Positions 54,642 through 61,462 of a stretch of DNA of 61,462 bases are shown here, one piece after another. A program made the position numbers and the translations under genes. A model generated the notes under the pieces. The model was given only the letters and a program-made list of their open reading frames with translations. It was not told where the DNA came from and did not search any database. This DNA comes from Candidatus Abzuiibacterium crystallinum (GTDB lineage Bacteria > Omnitrophota > Omnitrophia > Omnitrophales > Abzuiibacteriaceae): NCBI GenBank assembly GCA_002787155.1, contig PCVY01000047.1, positions 1-61,462 of the forward strand. Reading direction: 5' to 3'. Numbering within the stretch: position 1 is the stretch's first letter; every line of letters starts with the position of its first letter.

Positions 54642-55430
54642 ATGGGGGATGACGGAAAAAAAGTAAAATTCAAGCTGGATGAAAATGTGGGTATCATTAC
54701 GATCGATAGACCGCCTGTCAATGCGTTAAGCAGTGAAGTGATGCAGCAACTCAATGAAACGCTTGAAAAATGTTTAAGCGATTCAAATGTTAAAGTGATG
54801 GTTATTACGGGCGCCGGATCGTTTGCATTTGTGGCAGGTGCCGATGTAAAAGAAATTAATGGCATTTCGGATGCCAAAGAAGGTGCTCGATTAGCAAGTG
54901 AAGGGCAGGCTATTTTAAAGAAGATTGAAAGTTCAAAAAAACCGGTAATCGCTGCTATTAATGCGGTTTGCCTGGGCGGCGGGAACGAATTGGCGCTGGC
55001 TTGTCATCTCCGCATCGCATCAGACCGAGCAAAATTTGGCCAGCCCGAGATTAATTTAGGCATCATTCCCGGATTTGGCGGGACGCAAAGACTCACAAGG
55101 CTTTGCGGGATTGCTAAGGCCCGCGAGCTTTGCTTAACGGGTGATATGGTAACCGCACAAGAAGCGCTTCGAATCGGGCTGATAAATAAAATGGTACCGG
55201 ACAGTGAGGTGCTAAAACAATCTGTCGGGTTAGCAAAGAAAATTGCAAAGAAAGGACAGCGAGCAGTTCAACTGGTCCAGCAAGTGATTACGGAGGGATT
55301 TTCAAAAACCTTGGATGAGGGCTTGGCATTGGAAGCACAGTTGTTTGGCGAGGTTTGCACCACCCAAGATAAAAAAGAAGGTGTACAAGCATTTTTAGAA
55401 AAAAGACAACCTAATTTTACTGATTCCTAA
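54642..55430 (+). CDS. Enoyl-CoA hydratase/isomerase (crotonase family)
   Basis: It should hydrate trans-2-enoyl-CoA to L-3-hydroxyacyl-CoA. The 262 residues show the oxyanion-hole segments (FVAGADVKEI near 64-73 and CLGGGNELALA near 110-120). Both catalytic glutamates of true hydratases are present, Glu116 and Glu136 in QPEINLGIIPGFGGTQRL, twenty residues apart as in the rat enzyme. It lies 14 bases after the dehydrogenase gene and completes a hydratase-dehydrogenase-thiolase set. Confidence 0.94.
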   Translation: MGDDGKKVKFKLDENVGIITIDRPPVNALSSEVMQQLNETLEKCLSDSNVKVMVITGAGSFAFVAGADVKEINGISDAKEGARLASEGQAILKKIESSKKPVIAAINAVCLGGGNELALACHLRIASDRAKFGQPEINLGIIPGFGGTQRLTRLCGIAKARELCLTGDMVTAQEALRIGLINKMVPDSEVLKQSVGLAKKIAKKGQRAVQLVQQVITEGFSKTLDEGLALEAQLFGEVCTTQDKKEGVQAFLEKRQPNFTDS

Positions 55431-55441
55431 GAAAAGGCAGG

Positions 55442-56098
55442 GTGTTTTACCGCATGAGGCAACAAGCAAAATTTGAAATTTTTTTCATCATTTGTTTTGC
55501 AATGATCAGTTTAGGAGCCGGGCAAGAATTTCAATGGCCTTGGCAAAAAAAGCAGGCAAAACAAGAAGAAAAGAAATTACTGGTTCAGCATACCGCACGA
55601 ACCCTATCGGATCAAAATGCGCAGCCGGAGGAACCAAAAGAAAAAGAGTCTGTTCGTTCTGAGAAAGAAGAAACAGCCGTACAGGTAAATCCGATCGCAG
55701 CAGCGCGGCCTGTCGCGGCAATCCCAAAGCCGCCGCCCACACGACCCATTTTTGATTCGCCTGAACAGGAAATCAGTAAAATTCAGGACGACTTAAGTCA
55801 TTTAACGAAACAGTCACAAGCCATTCAAGCTCAGGGGATAGCAGACCGGCAAAAGCTTCAATCCATCATGGAGAAAGTGCGGATTCAGCAGAAATTGCTT
55901 AAGAACTTGCAGCCGCCGACTGCGCAATTAAAAACACCAACCAGCAGCGCTGAGGAAGTATTGCGCAACACAAAAGTAAGATTGATTGCGGAGGATGTGA
56001 AAAAAACGCAGGCAGATTTGGAGCGAGTCGCAACGATCACACCAATCCGAACCAAAAACGTTCAACCCATCGTAGCAAAAAAGATTCAAACACACTAG
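55442..56098 (+). CDS. Secreted or membrane-anchored coiled-coil protein, unknown
   Basis: I do not recognise this 218-residue protein. A hydrophobic N-terminus (about 10-28) is a signal peptide or anchor. A WPWQKKQ segment, a charged Pro/Glu/Lys-rich part (about 38-105) and a predicted coiled coil (about 105-150) follow, with a basic C-terminus. The start is GTG at 55442, with AAAAGG upstream; ATG 55454 is an alternative. Its position between the hydratase and acyl-CoA synthetase genes suggests an envelope partner for lipid handling, but there is no direct evidence. Confidence 0.65.
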   Translation: MFYRMRQQAKFEIFFIICFAMISLGAGQEFQWPWQKKQAKQEEKKLLVQHTARTLSDQNAQPEEPKEKESVRSEKEETAVQVNPIAAARPVAAIPKPPPTRPIFDSPEQEISKIQDDLSHLTKQSQAIQAQGIADRQKLQSIMEKVRIQQKLLKNLQPPTAQLKTPTSSAEEVLRNTKVRLIAEDVKKTQADLERVATITPIRTKNVQPIVAKKIQTH

Positions 56099-56113
56099 CG
56101 TTATCAGAATGCG

Positions 56114-57919
56114 ATGACAATCTTCCCAAGTGTCCCCCGCATGTTTCTGGCGAAAGCCAATCATTTAGCGAAACAAACTATCTTTAAATATAAACATCAA
56201 GGCCAATACCAAGATATCACCTGGTTTGAAGCGAGGGAACAAGTTGCCTTAGCCGCGTTAGGATTAAAGACGTTAGGAATTGGAGCAGGTGAGCGGGTCG
56301 CTATTTTGTCTGAAAATCGACCCGAATGGGCGATGGCCGATTTGGCAATTCTAGGGCTAGGTGCAAGCGATGTTCCGATTTACGCGACTTCCTCACCCGA
56401 AGAGGTAGCTTATGTCGTTCGTCATGCTGCTGCGAAAGCTATTTTTGTATCTAATGACGAACAATTACAAAAAATTATCCCGCAATTAAGCGAACTTCCC
56501 AGCTTGAAAACAATTATTATCTTTGAGGATGATGCCAATCGAGCGCCTCAAGTCTTTTCTTGGCTTGCTTTGCAGCAATTGGTCAAAGTGAGTGCTTCAG
56601 AAGCATTAAATGCTTTTGAGGATGAAGTCAAAAATGTGAAGTGTGATGATTTGGCCACCATTATTTACACGTCCGGAACAACCGGTCCGCCTAAAGGCGT
56701 GATGCTCACACATCAAAATTTCTTGATTAATTGTGAAGACGCAAAAGAAGCCATCCGATTGGGCCGAAATGACCAAACCTTGTCGTTTCTGCCCCTAAGC
56801 CATGTCTTTGAACGAATGGCCGGTTTTTATTTTCCTTTGATGGTAGGAGCGCCGATCGCATATGCAGAGAGTATGAACACGGTTCCGGAAAACTTGCTAG
56901 AAGTCAAGCCGACCATGGCGTGTGCCGTACCGCGCTTTTACGAAAAAATTTATCAAAAAATCATGACATCCGTCGAGCAGAGCACGCCTATCAAGAAAAA
57001 ACTGATCAAATGGGCACTCACTGTTGGCTATGCCACCATTCCGTATCGCCTGAAGCGGTTAACGATGCCATCTTGGCTTTATTGTCAATATCAGATAGCC
57101 AGATTACTTGTTTTCAAGAAATTGAAGAAAAGTCTGGGAGGGCGCCTCACCCAATTTATTTCGGGAGGAGCGGCACTCCCCCGGTATCTGGGCGAATTTT
57201 TCTACGCAGCTGGCATCATGATTTTGGAGGGCTATGGATTGACCGAGACATCACCCGTTATTGCAGTGAATAGAGAGCAGCAATTAAAATTTGGGACTGT
57301 CGGGATACCGTTTCAGCATGTTGATGTCCGGATTGATTCGGAAACTAAAGAAATCTGTGTCCGCGGTCCCAGTGTCATGAGAGGTTATTACAAAAATGAA
57401 GCGGCAACGCAAGAAGTTATCCGCGATGGCTGGTTCCACACCGGAGACATTGGCTGCTTGGATGAAGAGGGTTTTCTTACCATTACTGACCGGATGAAAG
57501 ATATCATTGTCACCTCAGGCGGCAAAAATATTTCGCCTCAAAACATTGAGAATACCATTTTAAAAAGTTCTTTTATTCAGCAAATGGTGGTGCTTGGGGA
57601 TGGCCGCAACTATCTTGTTGCGCTCATTGTCCCTGATTTTACGGCCGTACAAGATTATTTGAAATTGGCACACTTATCTAAAGAACAAATCATTAAAGAG
57701 GAGAGGGTCAACAAACTGATCCAAGAAGAGATAACACGGCTCACCAAGACTTCTGCCGGTTACGAACAGATAAAATATTTTAGATTACTGCTTTCTGAAT
57801 TCACACAAACGAGCGGCGAATTGACGCCCACTCTTAAAGTAAAACGAAAAATAGTTCAGAAGAAATATGCGTCTTTAATTGATGAGATGTACCAGACGGG
57901 CGCACAATGGAAATCGTGA
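56114..57919 (+). CDS. Long-chain acyl-CoA synthetase (AMP-binding family)
   Basis: The enzyme activates fatty acids to acyl-CoA through an acyl-AMP. The 601 residues belong to the COG1022-type long-chain branch: an A3 phosphate loop YTSGTTGPPKG near 190, the FLPLSHVFERMAG segment, GYGLTETSP near 375, and the A7/A8 HTGDIG and DRMKDIIVTSGGKNISPQ motifs. It may be membrane-associated. It provides the entry step for the beta-oxidation enzymes encoded upstream. The stop overlaps the ATG of the lipase gene. Confidence 0.93.
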   Translation: MTIFPSVPRMFLAKANHLAKQTIFKYKHQGQYQDITWFEAREQVALAALGLKTLGIGAGERVAILSENRPEWAMADLAILGLGASDVPIYATSSPEEVAYVVRHAAAKAIFVSNDEQLQKIIPQLSELPSLKTIIIFEDDANRAPQVFSWLALQQLVKVSASEALNAFEDEVKNVKCDDLATIIYTSGTTGPPKGVMLTHQNFLINCEDAKEAIRLGRNDQTLSFLPLSHVFERMAGFYFPLMVGAPIAYAESMNTVPENLLEVKPTMACAVPRFYEKIYQKIMTSVEQSTPIKKKLIKWALTVGYATIPYRLKRLTMPSWLYCQYQIARLLVFKKLKKSLGGRLTQFISGGAALPRYLGEFFYAAGIMILEGYGLTETSPVIAVNREQQLKFGTVGIPFQHVDVRIDSETKEICVRGPSVMRGYYKNEAATQEVIRDGWFHTGDIGCLDEEGFLTITDRMKDIIVTSGGKNISPQNIENTILKSSFIQQMVVLGDGRNYLVALIVPDFTAVQDYLKLAHLSKEQIIKEERVNKLIQEEITRLTKTSAGYEQIKYFRLLLSEFTQTSGELTPTLKVKRKIVQKKYASLIDEMYQTGAQWKS

Positions 57920-58776
57920 TGGGAAAGCGAGAAGGATTTTTTAATGCGCCTGACGGAACCGAGTTGTTTTACCAAACTTGGGAAAGAGATGCCGAATATG
58001 CCTGTTTGGTGTTTCATGGGTTTGGCGAACATTCCGGCCGTTACGCTCGATTGGTCAGTGCGCTTTCTGACCTTCCCATTTCATATTACGCCATGGATGT
58101 GCGCGGCCAAGGACGATCAGGCGGTGAACGTGTTTATGTGGAATCATTTTCGCAATTTATCGAAGATGCGCAATGTTTCCTGGATTATTTAACTGCCGAC
58201 ACTGAATTCAAACGGAAAAAACTGATTTTGTTTGGTCATAGCCTGGGCGGCGCAATTGCGCTACAATGGTTAAGTCAGAAAGCCAATCCTTGGATAGGTT
58301 TTGTTGCAACATCACCATGTTTTCAAGTCTATGGCATTTCATGGACCAAGCCGGCCAGAGGCTTGGTAAGGAAACTTAACCAAATATATCCGCATGCGGT
58401 GATAACAAATCCCGTGAAACCACGATTTTTATTTAAAAATGAGCAGCTGATGCGCGACTATTTAAAAGACCCATTGATTCAAAGGAAAATTACGATTCAC
58501 ATGGCGGATGAAATTATACGGGCTTGTGAATCCATTCAGTCTATGTCTTTCAATCTCAATGTACCGATGTTTTTTCTGGCCAGCGGGAATGATCGAATCG
58601 TTTCTTTGTCAGCGACACGCCATGTTTATGAAAAGACAGCGGCGCCGATTAAACGTCTATATATTTATCCGGAGCTATACCACGAAATTTTAAATGAAGA
58701 ACAAAATAATGAGGTCGTGAGAGATCTGAAACAATGCTTTCAAACAATTTTAGGAGGTGGTTATGAAAACAATTAA
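57919..58776 (+). CDS. Alpha/beta hydrolase, monoacylglycerol lipase-like
   Basis: The roughly 285-residue protein matches the monoacylglycerol lipase/lysophospholipase group. It has the HGFGEHSGRY oxyanion segment near 32-41, MDVRGQGRSGG, nucleophile Ser in GHSLGG near 109, an Asp in the SGNDRIVS loop and a late His in LYHEILNE. It should release fatty acids from monoacylglycerols or lysophospholipids, feeding the acyl-CoA synthetase encoded just before it. The start at 57919 overlaps that gene's stop (TGATG); ATG 57907 is an in-frame alternative. Confidence 0.88.
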   Translation: MGKREGFFNAPDGTELFYQTWERDAEYACLVFHGFGEHSGRYARLVSALSDLPISYYAMDVRGQGRSGGERVYVESFSQFIEDAQCFLDYLTADTEFKRKKLILFGHSLGGAIALQWLSQKANPWIGFVATSPCFQVYGISWTKPARGLVRKLNQIYPHAVITNPVKPRFLFKNEQLMRDYLKDPLIQRKITIHMADEIIRACESIQSMSFNLNVPMFFLASGNDRIVSLSATRHVYEKTAAPIKRLYIYPELYHEILNEEQNNEVVRDLKQCFQTILGGGYENN

Positions 58777-58900
58777 AGCGCTGACACTTTGCGTATTAGC
58801 ACTCATGATTTTGTCTGCCTGCGGGGAAACCGTACGGGGAATCGGCCGCGACATGTCGCGTATTGCGCATGGAACAAAAACTATTTTTGTTAGCGAGTAA
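58763..58900 (+). CDS. Entericidin-like 45-residue lipoprotein
   Basis: A short gene overlapping the end of the lipase gene by 14 bases. GGAGG lies just before its ATG. The product has a signal peptide with lipobox LSAC (lipidated Cys20) and a mature part of 26 residues starting CGETVRGIGRDM. That start resembles the TVxGxGkD pattern of entericidin A/B lipoproteins. Entericidins are tiny lipoproteins linked to envelope stress and lysis. The mature end (HGTKTIFVSE) is not typical, so the match is partial. Confidence 0.7.
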   Translation: MKTIKALTLCVLALMILSACGETVRGIGRDMSRIAHGTKTIFVSE

Positions 58901-58914
58901 TAAGTCACAGGACC

Positions 58915-59568
58915 ATGAAACGAATTCTCCCGGCAATCATCGCTTTATCCATTGTATTCAATGGGTGCGCTCAATATAAACGTCCGCCTTTGTTGATTAA
59001 GGTGCCTGAATATTACCAAAACTATTCACAGGCAGAGGAGTTATCGGTGGCGGTAGAACCTTATTTCAAGGAAGAAAAAGCGGTTTACCTTTTTAATAAC
59101 CATCCATTAAAAAAGGGAATTTTACCCATTCTTTTAATTGCTTTTAATTACGGTGATCATGCATACGACATGTCTAAGGTGACTATTAGCATCATCCGAG
59201 ACGATGGTTTTGAATATCAGCCCATGGTGCCTAAGAGGGTGGCGCGTGAAGTGTTAAAGAACACCCCCTTGCGTATGATCGGATGGGGATTTGCGGGGTT
59301 AATTGTCTTGAGCATACCGCTCTCCATGATGGCGGGAATCGACTCTTATCGGGCTAATAAAAACACAAAAGACGCCGTTTTGAATGAATCGATGAAAGTG
59401 AACCGGATTGATCCCAAGGAAGTGGTGGATGGTTTTTATTTTTTTAGGATCGCGGACAAAAGCAGGGAAGTAAAGGAAATATCGCAGCACCAATATCAAA
59501 TCAAGATTACAGGGGTTGTCAATCAAAGCACTTTAAAAACATACGAGTTTGTATTGGGGTTGAATTAA
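58915..59568 (+). CDS. Lipoprotein of unknown function
   Basis: The 217-residue product has a lipoprotein signal peptide with lipobox FNGC (lipidated Cys18). A mature domain contains a PPLLIKVPEYYQNYSQ segment near the N-terminus, a beta-rich part, and a hydrophobic stretch (about 120-142, IGWGFAGLIVLSIPLSMMAG) that could be a membrane segment or a buried helix. I know no named family. It lies 14 bases after the entericidin-like gene and may belong to the same operon. Confidence 0.7.
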   Translation: MKRILPAIIALSIVFNGCAQYKRPPLLIKVPEYYQNYSQAEELSVAVEPYFKEEKAVYLFNNHPLKKGILPILLIAFNYGDHAYDMSKVTISIIRDDGFEYQPMVPKRVAREVLKNTPLRMIGWGFAGLIVLSIPLSMMAGIDSYRANKNTKDAVLNESMKVNRIDPKEVVDGFYFFRIADKSREVKEISQHQYQIKITGVVNQSTLKTYEFVLGLN

Positions 59569-59580
59569 TAAAGGTGTTTT

Positions 59581-60453
59581 ATGTCAGAGAAAGGTTTACA
59601 TGTTTCGATTCCGGCATTTTATTTTGACAGGGAAAAACTGCTTCAATTAGCAAGAGATAATCACAACACTTTTACCCATGCTAATCCATTTCCGCACATT
59701 GTGTTTGACAATTTCATTCCCGTTGAACTTATCTCATTGTTAGCGGATGAATTTCCGCGTGTTGAAGAAGGTAAATGGACATTTTGGGGGCCTGGCGACA
59801 CCATTCAGACGAAGCGGCAATTTGAGAAATTTGGCACATCGGATGAGACCCAATTTGGGCCATTTACACGGCATTTTATGATGCAATTAAATTCTGACAC
59901 ATTTTTGAGATTTTTGCAGATATTAGCAGGGATAGAGCACTTGATTCCCGACCCCAGTTTCAACCGATGCGGGATGCACTCAACTGGAATGGGAGGAAAA
60001 TTGATGATTCATACCGATCAAAATCGGTACCCAATTGAAGGCCGTTTCCATCAAATTCTAAATGCGATTTTCTTTATTAATCCAGATTGGAGAGAAGATT
60101 ATGGTGGTCATTTGGAGTTGTGGAACAAAGATCTCAGCAAGTGTGAAGCCAGCATACTTCCGATCGCTAATCGATTAGTTATCTTTGAAACTGGACGTTT
60201 TTCGTTTCATGGACATCCGAACCCAGTTACCTGCCCGCCGCATCGAAGACGCAATTCATTGGCGGTTTACTATTATATGTGGGACCGTCCAGAAGATGGG
60301 CGATATCAGGGTTATCAAGAAGGTGTTAACTGGTATGCAGTACGTCCCGAAGAGAAGCTTGTCGGAAAGTGGATTAAACTGAAGCGCATTATCAAGAAAT
60401 TTGTTCCCCCTATTTTAATGCAGGTCTACGACAAAATCATAGGGAAAAAATAG
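59581..60453 (+). CDS. 2-oxoglutarate/Fe(II)-dependent oxygenase (prolyl-hydroxylase-like)
   Basis: The 290-residue protein shows the double-stranded beta-helix iron site: HTD at 144-146, a distal His210 in FSFHGHPNPV, and an arginine in the RRRNSLAVYYY strand to bind 2-oxoglutarate. This is the layout of the prolyl 4-hydroxylase-like 2OG-Fe(II) family. Relatives often occur in surface-polysaccharide or glycosylation regions; here a glycosyltransferase gene lies downstream on the other strand. The substrate is unknown. The C-terminal 40 residues are Lys/Ile-rich and may contact the membrane. Confidence 0.85.
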   Translation: MSEKGLHVSIPAFYFDREKLLQLARDNHNTFTHANPFPHIVFDNFIPVELISLLADEFPRVEEGKWTFWGPGDTIQTKRQFEKFGTSDETQFGPFTRHFMMQLNSDTFLRFLQILAGIEHLIPDPSFNRCGMHSTGMGGKLMIHTDQNRYPIEGRFHQILNAIFFINPDWREDYGGHLELWNKDLSKCEASILPIANRLVIFETGRFSFHGHPNPVTCPPHRRRNSLAVYYYMWDRPEDGRYQGYQEGVNWYAVRPEEKLVGKWIKLKRIIKKFVPPILMQVYDKIIGKK

Positions 60454-60472
60454 TTTTAGCACACATTTTTGA

Positions 60473-60478
60473 TATAAT
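60473..60478 (+). promoter_or_regulatory. -10 element of the tRNA-Ala gene
   Basis: A perfect TATAAT lies 15 bases before the tRNA 5' end, so transcription would start about 8 bases upstream of mature position 1. No strong -35 is visible at the right distance. Confidence 0.5.
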
Positions 60479-60493
60479 ACTGCTTCTTTATTT

Positions 60494-60566
60494 GGGCCGG
60501 TAGTTCAGTTGGGAGAACGCCACATTCGCATTGTGGAGGTCAGGGGTTCAACTCCCCTCCGGTCCA
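60494..60566 (+). tRNA. tRNA-Ala (anticodon CGC)
   Basis: A complete 73-base cloverleaf: acceptor stem GGGCCGG with CCGGTCC, D-stem GTTC/GAAC, anticodon stem CCACA/TGTGG with loop TTCGCAT, five-base variable loop, and T-stem AGGGG/CCCCT with loop TTCAACT. The anticodon CGC reads GCG (alanine), and the G3-U70 wobble pair, the identity element for alanyl-tRNA synthetase, is present. The 3' CCA is not encoded and must be added after transcription. Confidence 0.97.
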
Positions 60567-60567
60567 G

Positions 60568-61462
60568 TTAATTCTTTATCATTTGTTCGAAAAAGTTTAG
60601 ATATTCCTGTGCGCGTTGTTTCGAGTCATAACCCGAAAGCACAAAATACCTTACACGCTGTGCATATTGCAAGCGAAATTCTTTTTCATTAACAAAGTGC
60701 TCAATCGCAGCACACCAATTTTGCGGTTTATTTTCAACCGCAATACACGCATTTTGTTTGGCGATAAATTCAAAAATACCGACCTTACTGCAAATCGCAG
60801 GAACCCCAAAAAACCCTGCTTCAATTACTTTCAATTCGGATTTACAACGATTAAAGCGTGTATCAGCTAATAATGCCAGATTACCATTTAAAAGCCGAAT
60901 TAAAGCAGGAAACTCCTGCCACGGGATGTTTTGAGTAAAAGCAATATTAGTGGCTTTTAAATTGGAAAGGGGCCCCTTTGGAGAGGTGCCGATAAGTAAA
61001 AAGGAGACTTTCTTATGAAGCGGATTCGGAAGCGCTTGGTAAATAGAATGAAACAATTCAAGATCAACTTGTTGTGCGTGTCCGGCAACCCATCCAAGAA
61101 CGATGCGTTTTTCATTTTGCCATCGTGTGATTTGTTTAGCTGCTGAATGTGCCGCCAAAGATTTAATTTGAGCGCTCTGGTAACGATTAAAATCAATCGC
61201 ATTGGGTATAACATAACAGGATGAATTAAAAGGACGCAATTCATTAGCGAGTTGGGCTGTGGTTGTGGAAACAAAATGAGATTGCTTTAGAAGTTCGGGG
61301 AGTAACGTTGAGTCAACGCCGGTGGGATATTCATTTTCATCAAGAAAAATAAAATCATCCAGATCGACACCCGTTTTCTTTCGCTTCGCCGAGTAGGTGA
61401 ATAAGTTTTCGATTTTTTTCTGAAAAAATCCTGTCGGTAGATGGAGTTTCTTTAAATACCAT
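60568..61462 (-). CDS. Glycosyltransferase, group 1 family (5' end outside window)
   Basis: The frame is open on the - strand from the stop at 60568-60570 to the window edge, giving about 297 residues of a longer protein. Visible features are a segment reading VSTTTAQLANEL then VIPNAIDFNRY (the usual GT-B linker to the C-terminal domain), VLGWVAGH at the nucleotide-sugar domain start, and the acidic SELKVIEAGFFGVPAI motif near the donor site. It should transfer a sugar from a nucleotide donor, probably for a surface glycan. The internal TTG at 61237-61239 is not the true start. Its stop lies one base from the tRNA 3' end. Confidence 0.85.
   Translation of the reverse strand, partial: WYLKKLHLPTGFFQKKIENLFTYSAKRKKTGVDLDDFIFLDENEYPTGVDSTLLPELLKQSHFVSTTTAQLANELRPFNSSCYVIPNAIDFNRYQSAQIKSLAAHSAAKQITRWQNEKRIVLGWVAGHAQQVDLELFHSIYQALPNPLHKKVSFLLIGTSPKGPLSNLKATNIAFTQNIPWQEFPALIRLLNGNLALLADTRFNRCKSELKVIEAGFFGVPAICSKVGIFEFIAKQNACIAVENKPQNWCAAIEHFVNEKEFRLQYAQRVRYFVLSGYDSKQRAQEYLNFFEQMIKN

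Noticed and set aside
54368-54877. 169-codon - strand frame across the dehydrogenase/hydratase junction
   Set aside because: It covers two conserved + strand enzymes and the intergenic gap, and its product shows no recognisable motif.
1-61462. CRISPR array, insertion sequence, prophage or rRNA
   Set aside because: Reading both strands gave no regularly spaced repeats, transposase or integrase motifs, phage structural genes or rRNA-like sequence.

Overview
This 61.5 kb window is bacterial chromosome of moderate G+C. It is densely packed: about 57 of its roughly 60 genes lie on the + strand, many joined by ATGA, GTGA, TTGA or TGATG start/stop overlaps. Peptidoglycan is of the meso-diaminopimelate type (the MurE DNPR motif), and the envelope proteins (lipoproteins, a TonB-like protein, SPOR proteins) suggest a diderm. 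Two small proteins, at 31343-31738 and 46650-46907, look like conserved families I associate with Planctomycetes, Verrucomicrobia and Chlamydiae. With the lean division cluster they suggest a PVC-superphylum bacterium, perhaps Omnitrophota (former OP3). That placement is inference; the window has no rRNA.

Layout. 1-5.3 kb: rpsO, pnp, dut, ftsK. 5.3-11.7 kb: a glutamine amidotransferase; a diguanylate cyclase, one of only two protein genes on the - strand; then, after a 357-base divergent spacer, a P-loop ATPase with a possible nuclease-like C-terminus, a dNTP triphosphohydrolase and an HD-GYP protein that lacks a metal-binding His. 11.8-26.1 kb: a three-gene membrane/TonB-like block leading into murE-murF-mraY-murD-ftsW-murG-murC-murB-ddl-ftsQ-ftsA. 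The upper division genes (mraZ, rsmH, ftsL, ftsI) and ftsZ are not in the cluster. 26.1-31.3 kb: a glycine cleavage unit gcvT-gcvH-gcvPA-gcvPB plus a LipM-like octanoyltransferase, behind a strong promoter. 31.3-45.8 kb: PVC-type hypothetical, UvrD/PcrA helicase, two metallopeptidases, batD-batE-trpB-trpA-ruvX, M16 peptidase, rpe, lepA, lepB. 45.8-52.1 kb: two SPOR proteins, the small basic protein, a GNAT, and a c-di-GMP effector group (PilZ, YajQ, PilZ) ending in a cNMP-binding/MinD-like/patatin fusion. 52.2-58.9 kb: a lipid-use operon (thiolase, 3-hydroxyacyl-CoA dehydrogenase, enoyl-CoA hydratase, secreted coiled-coil protein, acyl-CoA synthetase, monoacylglycerol-lipase-like hydrolase, 45-residue entericidin-like lipoprotein). 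58.9-61.5 kb: a lipoprotein, a 2-oxoglutarate/Fe(II) oxygenase, tRNA-Ala(CGC), and an incomplete glycosyltransferase on the - strand.

Two themes cut across the window. One is c-di-GMP signalling: a synthase with an intact active site and feedback site, three likely receptors, and a phosphodiesterase-family protein with a damaged metal site. The other is lipid acquisition: patatin, monoacylglycerol lipase, acyl-CoA synthetase and three of the four beta-oxidation steps, with no acyl-CoA dehydrogenase. The least ordinary items are the pseudo-MinD/patatin fusion, the ATPase next to dgt, the altered HD-GYP and the divergent FtsA without an adjacent ftsZ. I found no CRISPR array, insertion sequence, phage gene or rRNA operon.
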